DNA of 64,000 bases, taken from contig NC_085140.1 in NCBI RefSeq assembly GCF_024139115.2, positions 293,103,293 through 293,167,292 on the forward strand. The letters run 5' to 3'. Within the stretch, counting starts at the first letter, position 1, and every line of letters starts with the position of its first letter. Positions 1 to 11,000 of this stretch are shown in pieces. The notes beneath the pieces were generated by a model. That model was not told where the DNA came from. It did not search any database and saw only the letters and a list, made by a program, of their open reading frames with translations. A program made the position numbers and the translations under genes. Origin of the DNA: Armigeres subalbatus. Lineage: Eukaryota; Arthropoda; Insecta; Diptera; Culicidae.

Positions 1-15
1 GGTTTTATTGAAGTC

Positions 16-77
16 ATGAAGAGCAAATAATGGTTTTCGTTACCGTTATAAAACTAAAAATGTTGTTTGGGCAGTTT
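16..77. repeat. Partial copy of a CCAAGTAACAT-ended MITE interior
   Basis: This stretch (catgaagagcaaat... gttataaaac...) closely resembles the right half of the small TIR element at 33202-33376. Only one end is in the window. I infer that a relative of that MITE is truncated here or lies partly off the left edge. Confidence 0.45.
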
Positions 78-247
78 AGGTATTAAAATAAAGTCAATAA
101 ATTGTACTTTGTTATGCGCATGAGATTGTCCTCCACAATTTATACCTCAAGTAGCAGCTATATCAAATACAACTTAAAAATCTATTAAAACTAATATAAC
201 TAAGTAAATAAGTAACTAAGCAAAAAAAAAGTAGAAATGAAAATAAA

Positions 248-679
248 AACCCAGATCAATCCACCTAGCGTTGGTGGTGCCTTTCTCGCATTTAGTTAAG
301 ACACCAACCCAATATGGGGTTCATATGGTCCGATGTACCATTTTCTTCATAACTTTTAAACGCAATGACCGATCGTTATAAAATTTAATAGTGATCAACA
401 AGGCTTTGTCCCCTGTCGAATGAAACTTGTTGCGAGAAAATCGGTCAAGGATTACTATGCGAAAAGTTGTCTAATGTTTTTATAGCTTTTGTGCTCACAC
501 ATACACACACACACACATACACACATACATACACACGGACAGACAGACATGTGCTCAGCTCGTCAAGCGGACTCGATTGGTATATAATACTATGGGTCTC
601 AGAGGCTTCTATAAAAAGTTCGTTTTCGGAGTGAATTGATAGCCTTTCGGTACAACTTAGTTGTACGAGAAAGGCAAAA
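248..679 (+). repeat. Dispersed mosquito repeat R1, copy A
   Basis: A roughly 430-bp unit begins aacccagatcaatccacc and ends gtacgagaaaggcaaaa. It is nearly identical to 2355-2780. Both contain a short CA-rich tract, the string ggacagacagacatgtgctc and an end motif gcctttctcg that also occurs inverted near the start. It has no coding capacity. It is probably a non-autonomous mobile repeat, but I cannot assign a superfamily. Confidence 0.75.
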
Positions 680-830
680 CGTCATTATGAAAAGAAAACA
701 TTGTCGGCATAAAACGTGATAAATCTTCAAAAGTAATGAATTAACGAACATTCTACAAAGTTTTGCAGGAGAAGTTTTGCTACAACTTTTGTGACGACAA
801 AGATCTTGTATGTTTTAGAATGAATAAAAA

Positions 831-1075
831 ACAGGGACAATTCCGTCTCGCAGCTTAGTGTTCATTCAGCACCTCCACAGTTGTTAACTGCGAGGTTTCT
901 AACCCGAGTTATCACTTTGCATTGCATACGTATATCATGGAGGCTAACACGATGATACATTTATGCCTAGAGAAGTTGAGGAACTTTTCAATCCAAAAAT
1001 TTCCTAGACTAACCATCCCCCCTACTTTCGGCATTGTATTACTTCGTAGCTGCACATCTTGCTAAGGAAGGCCCC
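831..1075 (-). mobile_element. Degraded Feilai-type SINE
   Basis: The sequence matches, in the reverse orientation and with many substitutions, the Feilai-type SINE at 29239-29748: gcagcttagtgttcatt, aactgcgaggtttctaa, gaggctaacacgatg and ctaaggaaggcccc occur in the same order. No clear target duplication was found. The tRNA-related head lies at the right end. Confidence 0.65.
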
Positions 1076-1083
1076 GTTCTACA

Positions 1084-1209
1084 CACTGAAGTTTGTCAAG
1101 ATAATATGAATGGTGAAGAATTGTGTAATAGCATGAGTGAGAAATTCGCTGCCATGATCCATAATGCACCTAAGTTTATTTTTACGCGGTTTGATTTCGG
1201 TCAATTATG
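1084..1209 (+). other. Short open frame, possible exon or coding relic
   Basis: A 41-codon open stretch reads from ACT GAA GTT to the stop at 1207-1209, with codon-like content (TEVCQDNMNGEEL...). It sits just after the degraded SINE. It could be a relic of the host gene or of a transposon. I see no convincing splice sites and do not recognise the peptide. Confidence 0.15.
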
Positions 1210-1324
1210 ACCTCCAGCTGCAATTAAAGAATGAGATGACGTCACGAAAAAAAATCCGGGAAGAATCAAAGAAAACGCAATGTTTAAAAAAAAATTAGAT
1301 CGGGAAATTTATTAATCTCAGTGG

Positions 1325-1470
1325 CGTAAAACAACACCTAGGTGTATATGAATAACTAGTAACTTGGCTAACAACCCTCGCAGTTATTAATTTTGGAAAC
1401 TTTCAACGAACAATAAGCTGCGAGGTGGCATTATTCTAGTGCACCAGAGAAAGGGTGTAACGCCAACAAA
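1325..1470 (+). mobile_element. Very degraded Feilai-like fragment (+)
   Basis: Motifs aacttggct, ccctcgcagttattaa, caataagctgcgaggtggc and gtaacgccaac follow the Feilai 3' body order on + but with many differences. It is an old fragment, opposite in orientation to the copy at 831-1075. Confidence 0.45.
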
Positions 1471-2091
1471 GGGGTCGTACACTAATTATGTAAGCACTTA
1501 TTGGGGGAGGGGGAGGTCTGCCATTTTCTTACGTTCCAAATAAATAAAAAAAAATTTGTATGGGGAAAATCTTACATGGGGGAAGGGGGTTGAAAACCAA
1601 GAAAAAATGCTTGCGTAATTAGTACACGGCCCCAAAAAAGAAATCCGAGCATTGAAATCATTAGTTATCCTATAGTTATACCACATAGATTTGTTAGTAA
1701 ACTGAACAATGAAATGTAATCATCAACATTGAGATGTTACTGCCTTTTAGATTCGACCTGAACTTATTATTTCATAAACGAAATATCCTGAAGAACTGCA
1801 AACCATGTCGAGGGAGGTTAATTTACAACCCTATTGTCCAGTTTAGCAAGTTTCTCAGCATAGAGCATTTCTGAAAATGACAAAACGTACAAATCCTTAG
1901 ATGAATATTTGGATGAAGCAACAAACAACGGCGGAAGTGATTGATAAATATCAAGCTGGGGGCTTGTGTGCAATAAAACATGGCAGCCACATCGTAAATC
2001 GTACACTTTAACTTTGATAATATAAACATCATCGCAACCACAGTTTTAATTTTCATGAACAATTTCCCCTCAAACTTCTATTCACAAACAG

Positions 2092-5000
2092 AACGCGACA
2101 ATTTAGAGACAAAGCACGTCCCTGGGACGGTCATGAGAGGACGAAAAAGTTGTCGGCAAACGAAACCGGAAGCTGGTCGTTCGAAGTAGAAGACACATCC
2201 GACGATGAGAATAGTATCACGTCACAAGTGAAACTCTTTGACAGCCGACGATGCTTTACGGAATCGGAGTCAATAACCGGTAAGTAAAACTTGGGTGATC
2301 GGCAATAATTTCTCTGTTAGTAAGCGCGTAAAATGCATTGATCCTTGTAAAAAAAACCCAGATTAATCCACCTGGCGTTGGTGGTGCCTTTCTCGCATTT
2401 AGTTAAGACACCAACCTTATATGGGGTTTATATGGTCCGATGTACCATTTTCTTCATAACTTTTAAACGCAATAACCGATCGTTATAAAATTCAATAGTG
2501 ATCAACAAGGCTCTGTCGAATGAAACTTGTTGCGAGAAAATCGGTTAAGGATTACTATACGAAAAGTTGTCTAATGTTTTTTATGGCTTTTGTGCACACA
2601 CATACGCACACACATACACACACACATACATACACACGGACAGACAGACATGTGCTCAGCTCGTCGAGCTGAATCGATTGGTATATAATACTATGGGTCT
2701 CAGAGGCTTCTATAAAAGTTCGTTTTCGGAGTGAAATGATAGCCTTTCGGTAAAACTTAGTTGTACGAGAAAGGCAAAAATGTTGAGATTGTATACAAGA
2801 CACGTCCGCTCGACGTGAACTACGTAAAACCAATTATAGTACACTGAAACAATTATCCCGCTCTATATAGAAGAGAAGGAATCATCCCACCGAAACTACT
2901 AACCAACTTTAGCAGCACCTCCCTCTCTGTGAGCCAGTAGGGACCCCACTGTCTAGTAGCTGGACCACCCCATTCATACATCCCAGTTCAATAATTAATC
3001 ATACCCTAAAAGTAGGCAATTGCTAAGGCTGATGACATACTGGAAGCGAAGAGAAGCGAAGCGAATAGGTTGGAGATAAGCGATAAGTGAAGCGGCGATC
3101 AAAGCGAGCCATGACATACTGAAGGCGTTTATTCAGAGTGTTGATCTGGCAACAAATACAAGTGTAAAAACATGGATTTCGTCCGATGGAGAATATTTTG
3201 CTTCTCCAAGCACATTTAGCACAAAGAAGAAAAGTGTTGGCGAGATTTATAGAATGTCGCAATTGAAAATCGATTTTATGATGTGAGCGATAGATTATCA
3301 CCACATACAAACAGATGAAAGGCGTACGCCCCTATGTTATTTTCACTCACCCGAGACTATGTTGAAAACAACTCAAATTTGGCTTCTTCCATGGAACAGC
3401 ACACGTTGGGTCGATGCAGTTCTCTTTGTTTATAATATCATTCATGAGAGGGAGTGAGAAAACTACCTAATATTGAGTTAAAAATTTGAACTTCGTACTC
3501 AAAGTTGAGTTCTTAAAACTTTTTTTTAGGTTCTTTATTTTTCTGTGATGATGATGATGATGATTATACTACCATCTATTGTAGCAAGGCACCTGCCGAT
3601 AGTACTGGCCATATCTGACAAACGATTTGATCATGATTATACTATTGTATGTATTTAATCAAACTCCTGTATGAAGGGCCAAAAATGGGTGGGGTGGTTC
3701 CATAAGCAAAGACACTTATGCGAATCCACGGGATAAATAGAGAATCTCCTTCCAGAAGAAAGTTCGTACATACAATAATATAATCTAGCCCTCGTTTCCC
3801 GATTGACCCAATAAATGGGGAGAAGATCCCGCCCTTTATTCACGAGATGTTAAAAGTTGACGATTTCACTCTTACTCTCCAAATCGCTTCAATCGGGTGC
3901 CCTGATGGTTTTTTATGGTATATAATCATATAGTTTCAATATTAAGAAAATCCTCAAATTTATGTCTGGGACAAATAATAATTCTTCCTAATTTGAAAAT
4001 TTCATACGGTTTTTAAAATAGAAACTATCCCCTATGGTTTTGATTAATCATCAAAACCAAAAATATTACTATGTTTTAGTTTAAGTTTAGGTTCTTTATT
4101 TTTTCTGTGTACCTCAAAAAACAACTTCCACAAAAATCGTTTTGTCTTGGCTCCCAACCTTTTTAATAAACGGCGTAAACATACACAAATCCTAAAAATC
4201 CGCAGAAAATGACCACCAAAAAATTGTCGGAAAAAATTGGGACGACAATTTCCTTATCTATCGGATTCCGGCAAAAATTGCGCAAACCCGATTTTCGTTG
4301 AAGTTGTTTTTTTTCGCGGTTATCGAGATTTACGCAGTTTACGGGCATTTAAAAATACTCCCTTGAAACCGACTTCAGTGTAAAATCAAATATCAAAGCG
4401 ATTGAACACAACAATTTCTTTCGGTTCAAACGCGCATTACAGATGCGTGAAAAATCTATCATTTCAAACTAATCCTAAATACGAGAAGGATATTAAAATA
4501 ACAAGTGATACATCTGTTTGTCTGTGGTAGCAGCGAAATATGTTCTTTTTGTTTCAAATGCATGGACTGCGCCAAAATATTCCCAATTTTAATGAGTAAT
4601 GTTCCGTACACACACTTAATTTTTTTTACCGGGCTCGGTTAATGATTTACCGATTTCTCAACAGCTGAGCTCTCGGTAGTCACCTCGGTAATTAAGTTTG
4701 ATTACCGAGCTCTCGGCTCACTTCGCACGCTAGTAAAATGTCAATAACTACCGAGTAGCACTGTAAAAATAACTGAGCACTCGGTAAAACAAAATACGGA
4801 TGGATCTGTAAAAATAGAGCAAACCTTTGTATTCCAAACCTCGTTCCAAACTACCGAATAAAACAAAATTTGTAATAGAATTTCTTGAAGAAAAAGAATA
4901 CACAAATAATTTCATTTCAATCAATCATTTATTTCCGTTTATTTTAAGTAATATTCTTGGAGTCGTTGAAAAAAGAGCTGCAAAGCTTTTATGGTGGAAT

Positions 5001-8000
5001 GCAAATGGAGGAGACGAATGAACCATTACATTGGCTGTTGTTGAAAAAACATAATTTAGACGACTGCGGGTGGACAATAACCCGTTGATAACGATTCTAG
5101 AAAGTGATCAGATGGGTTCAAAATGATGAGTTGAGTGGCGCCATGCAGCTCTATACCGAGCATAATACAGACATATTTTATTTTAACAATATTTGCCACT
5201 TTTTTTGGTCGTTCCATTTATTTCACTTCTTCCGGCACGATAAATTCACTACCGCTCTGCCACAAAATTGAACAAGTGATGGGGAAATTCGGTAATCATG
5301 CAATGACCTGAAACTATAATTATAAAAGAATTAAACATTGCTAAAATATACAATAATTGTTGCATTTACTTACACGCACGTCCAAATTTCAACCGCAATT
5401 GTACACGAACCATAGTCAGAACCGCTTTTAATTCAATCGACTGAAAAAACATGGCGTCATATCAAGCATCACGCTTGTTGAACGGAAACTGAGGGCTCGG
5501 TAAAAAGGTCACCGTGTACTCAGTAAATCGTATATTTTTACTGAGTGATCGGTATATTTTTTGACAAGTCTGAAAGATTTCCATAATACGGAGTAGATCG
5601 GTAAATTATATTACTGAGGAACAGTAATTAATTTTATATTGCTGAAAGCTCGGCAAAAACTAATACGGAAATCGGTTAATTCTTCATACTTTACTGACCA
5701 CTCGGTTCAAAATTACTTTTACTGGATAGAATCTGTAAAAAATATTACCGAGCTGCAATTCTGAATCTAAGTGTGCATGTAAATAAAACCATACATATTT
5801 TAATGTTTTCATTAACAAATATACAATGCTGCTTGCCTCTCCCGCAATAATTTTTAACTAGCAACCCTATAACCAGAGACCGGTGGAGTGAAAAACTGTC
5901 GAAACGGCAACGTATGAAAATGCATGAAATCGTGGAAATAATACTGGCATCACTTGAACTTTTTGCTTGCTTCTTATCGAAGCAAAAGGTAAATAAACAA
6001 GTCGAACTGGGAACCGCTTTTGACGGTTCGATTGAAAACAAGAAGGCGTTGTCGTAATCTTCCGGACTACGATCAGACTCAGTGTCCTTGCAACGGGGGT
6101 AGACCTGACCTTTGCTCTCCATTGCAAATTGTTTTTCGACTCCTTGTCGCAGCTATAGAGAAATGAATTCAATATTTATTATAAAAAGCCGTTTTGTACC
6201 AATCCTCCAATCCTCTTTAAAATGCCGAACCACAACATATCAACCAACCATAGGTTTACGCTAACTTTCACCTACACAGAGACTGAGTAAAATTGTATTG
6301 CCATCTCTTTTCTTCCCACGGAAATTTTACTCAATTTCCGTCAAAAGCAGGACAACTCAAAACTATGAGTAATCCTGCTTTTGACGGAAACTGAGTAAAA
6401 TTTCCGTGGGAAGAAAAGAGATGGCAATACAATTTTACTCAGTCTCTGTGTAGGTGAAAGTTAGAGTGTTGGTGTCGTGTTATGGAAGGCGTATTGCCAT
6501 GCGTACCGCTAGCGCCTCAGCTGAATGCTGTTAGATGCGCAGTAGGCCGGTTATTATAATTTTTTTATGCCACGAGGATGCTGCACAAGCGTGCGGATTG
6601 CCGTGGTAGACGCCGTCCGCGTCGTTGTTATGGCGACCGCTGAATGCACGCCGTCTTGCGCGCGCCGCGAAATCGGGTTTGTCCGCGAGGTAGTTCGTCG
6701 TGATAGACGCCGTCCGCGTCGTTCGTTGAAGCGTTGTTATGGCGACCGCTGGGGGCACGCCGTCTTACGCGCGCCGCGGAATCGGGTTCGTCCACGAGGT
6801 AGTTCGTCGCTTGGTAGTGGGCAGGCAATCTGCCTCTTCGCTGGATTGTGCCTCTCCGCAATGCAGTCCGTCGCCTGTACGTCCACCGCTGGTGGGTGAT
6901 GGTTGCCAATGGCAACTGATGATTCCGCGTTGGTTTCCTGGACTGCTGGGATCGGTTGGCTGTTTGAAGCGTACGATATGACGTTCGAGAGTAGAATGAC
7001 TCTGGTCTAGTAGGGCAAACGACCCAATAGTGGAGGAACTAAGCACGTTCCAACACTAATTTCTCCATAACATCTAATCCATACTTCATTTTTCTTACCT
7101 TGAGAGTGCATCCGAAAGCTCATTATCTCAATTTTATTCGAAGCGTGCCGCAATTTCATAAAAATCCTGTATTGTTATCTAAAATCAATCATCCAATTAT
7201 TGGTTCATTGTTCCAATAGTTGCGGTATTTTGTAATTCGCGTTCCTATAGTTGCGAATCCCAAAGGTTTTATACCGGATTCGCAACTATTGGAACTCTAC
7301 CGCAACTATTGGTGCAAGGGAAAGAAAAAATAAAGTATTTTAAAGATACTTTACCAGTTTAAATGAGATTCCAATGTTATTTTTGTTTCCATTGTGTTAT
7401 GACAGGTCGACTAATTGATCGGTGATGTGGGTTACTACGTTTAATTTGTAAATTCCCTGCAAACCGTATTACCGCAACTATAGGAACACCCACGACTATC
7501 GGAACTGTTACCCTAGTAAAATTCTTCTTTATTTAAACATTTTTTGTTCTACAATTATTTTTAACATGTACAGTGATCGGCCGGCTTGGCCCTCCAACTT
7601 CGATTTTAATTATTATTATTATTATTATTATGTTGTTACTTAATTTTTTAAATATAATGTATCATGACGGCCTTCAGGAGGCGCTAGTGTTTTTTAAAAT
7701 TTGATAACCTAACTACTATGTACACTAATATTTACAATAAAAATTTGATAACCTAGATTGGAACTAGCGCCCTAAGCGCTTGTTGGTCCGAGTGAAAGCA
7801 AAGGACCCTAAACTTTTCTTTACACTCACCAAAGCGTTCATGTAAGGTTTTTATTCCGGCCAGACGGTGGACCTCGGATGTTCTTGTCCTGGGAGGGGTG
7901 TTGAGGATCATCCTCAGGAATTGGTTTTGGACCCGTTGAAGTTTGAGGTGGAGGGTTTTAGAGCAGTTCTCCCAGACCGGCATGCCATATTCGATCACAG

Positions 8001-11000
8001 GGAGGATGATTTGCTTGTAGACAGCAAGCTTATTTTTCAGGGACAATGACGACCGGCGGTTGATCAAAGGGTACAAAGGGTCAACCTGTTGCCTGAAAAT
8101 AAGCTTGCTGTCGAGGGTCAAGCCAAGGTAGTCGGCCTCATTGGCCCATTCCACAGTCGTACCATTGAGGATGATTTTACAGTCCCCAGGCGGAACAAGT
8201 TTAAGGGATTTGGAGTGGGGGAAAATGATGACCTGGGTCTTCGCCGCGTTGATACAGATCTTCCAGCTGGTGAGGTACTCTGTCAGGGCATCCAGGCCTC
8301 GTTGGAGTTTTGCCACTAGCGCTCTGATCACTCTACCGTTGTAGACGATGAATGTGTCATCTGCGAACAGAGACAGAATGCCGCCTTCTGGAGGTTCTGG
8401 CATGTCTGAGGTGAACAGATTGAAAAGCATGGGTCCGAGGATACTGCCCTGGGGGACGCCTGCGATGATGTTGTGCGCATTGGAACTCGCTCCGCTGATT
8501 GAGACCCGGAATGTCCTTGCCGACAGGTAATTGTTGATGATTTTCACCAGGTAGCTGGGAAGATTGTAGCGTTGTAGTTTGTACACCAGGCCATCATGCC
8601 ATACATTGTCAAATGCCTTCTCGACATCGAGAAAGGTCATGGCGGATGTTTTCGAGACAAACTTGTTCCGTCTGAGGATGTTGGTAACTCGGGTCAGTTG
8701 GTGTACAGTTGACCGACCGCGTCGGAAACCAAACTGTTCCTCGAGCAAGATGTTGAGATTTTCGGCAGACTCAAGTAACCGATGATGAATAGCTTTTTCG
8801 AATAGCTTGGATAACCCTGAGAGAAGGCTGATGGGTCGATAACTTTTTGGAGAGGAAGGATCCTTCCCAGGCTTCCGGATGGGGATGACTTTCGCTGACT
8901 TCCAGGACGATGGGAAGTAGCTGAGCCGGAGACACTGATTAAAGATCAGTGAGAGGTGCTCAAAGAACGGAGCACTCATGTGTTTAAGCTCGAGATTCAG
9001 GATGCTGTCGAAGCCTGGGGCCTTCATGTTCTTCGACGATTTGATATAGGCCGTCAATTCGCCAGCTGAGATCTCCAACTCCTCCGAGAAGTCGTTGGGA
9101 ATCAAATGGATGTTGTTAGCATGCTCGTTGACGGCTGCTTCGTGTGGACTGACGATGTTCTGCCCAAGATTGTGTGAGCTGACGAAGTGACGACCTATTT
9201 CAGCGACCTTCTCTGCAGGAGTTAGCAAGCAATCCTTAGAGCCATTATTGTCTAGTGGGATCAAAGGTGGAATGGGCCGAGGCTTGGATTTTAGAATTTT
9301 GGTCATTTCCCAGAAAGGCTTAGCATAATCTGGGAGAGTGCGGATCTTATGCGAGAAGTCGTTATTTTTGAGGTCCACCATTCTGGTCTTGATAATTTTT
9401 GTGATTCGATTGCAGCGTGCCTTAAGCTCAGGCAGTCCTGTACGCTGGAACTGCCTGCGAGTGACATTCCGCAATCGAATCAAATCTTTGGTGAGTGTAT
9501 CGATGTTTAAGGAGTTGCTTACCTGCCGAGCCTTCGGGACATGCTGCTCCCGGGCCACCGAAATTGCCTCTTCGATGGCGCACAGCTGGCGGTCGATACT
9601 TTCTGGCGTCTCCGGACGCACCTCGTAATCGACGAAGTTGTCGACGCACTGCTGCAACCGCTGCCAGTTCACTCGATGGTAGTTTCGCCTTGTTATCTCG
9701 TGCCGATTTACTGAAGATCCAACCTCAGCCACCACCGGATAGTGGTCCGAGCTAAGTTCTTGGAAGACGACCGGCTGCGAAACGTGATCGTACATGTTCG
9801 TGATGTAGATGTCGAGCGTAGCATGGACCCCGGACCGTGTCAACCGGGTAGTGCTGTCAGGGATCAGGATGGTGTAGTGGCCCTCTAGTTCGTCGTTGGA
9901 CCAGACGACTCCGTTCCGGTTGGAGACGGTGTTTCCCCACGATTGGTGCTTTGCGATCAGGTCTCCGGCGATGATGAACTGCCCCTGCCGCCGAGTGAGC
10001 TTGACTATGTCCCTTTGTAGCTCAGCCGACGAGCCATCGTCGACTTTGGCTTGTGTGGGACAGTAAGCCACGATGAGAGTGACGACTCCAACAGAAGTGG
10101 TGACTTCCACTCCAACGGCTTCGATGAGTTTGAGCTTGAAGTTCGGCAGCAGGCGGCAGGCGATGGTGCTTCGCAAGGCGATTGCCACTCCTTCCCCTCT
10201 GGAGTTTGTTCGATCGAACCTCACCAACCCAAAACCCGGAATTGTTGCACTTACCTCGGGCTTCAGGTGGGTTTTGGTGATGAAAGCCGCGTCAATCTCC
10301 TTCTCCTGAAGGAAATCGCTGAGCTCGATGATTTCGCTCTTTAGTGAGCAAGCGTTCCAATTTACCAGACCCACCCTAGCAGCCATTTTCAATGACGAAC
10401 ATGCCCAGGGTGAAGATCTGGTCGAAGCGAGTTTTGCAACCGCGTAGTCGCGTTGCCAGTTGGGTGAAAATCGGAACTAGTTGCTCCGATGTGTAGAGCG
10501 GTGGGTCGCCCTCGGCCGGAAGGGGCTCATTATCCTGACGACGGAATCCAGGGGGAGGAAGCGGGGGCCAATCGCTGGTGGATGGTTTTGGAGCTTAAAC
10601 TGATTCTGCAGCAGCCGCCAGCCGTTTGTGTGGCTGCAAAGGTGGAAGAATTGGTATCGCTCGCCGGGGAGCTGGGATGCCCGGAAAGTTCACCTCGTTG
10701 AGAGCAGGAACTCGGTTCTTTTTCGGCAGGGATCTGGTGGAGGCCTTCTTCCTGATTTCCAAAAACGCCGCCCGCTTTGGACAGTCCTTGGTTGTAGCCC
10801 GATGCTTGTCGCCACAGTTGGCGCATTTGGGATCAGCAACCTCCATCTTGTCGCACTCATCGGTCGGATGGAGCTTGCCACATTTGTTGCAGCGCGGCTT
10901 CATGCGGCAGTTCCTGGTGCCGTGCCCGAAATTGAAGCAGTTGGTGCACTGCGTGACGTCGCGGTGCACTGGCCGATATCGCTCACAGACAACGACGGTG

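Noticed and set aside
2555..2833. 92-codon reverse ORF containing Cys-Val repeats
   Set aside because: Runs through the CA tract of repeat R1.
7867..10344. Plus-strand ORFs under LINE A (60-97 codons)
   Set aside because: Antisense shadows of the ORF2 frame.
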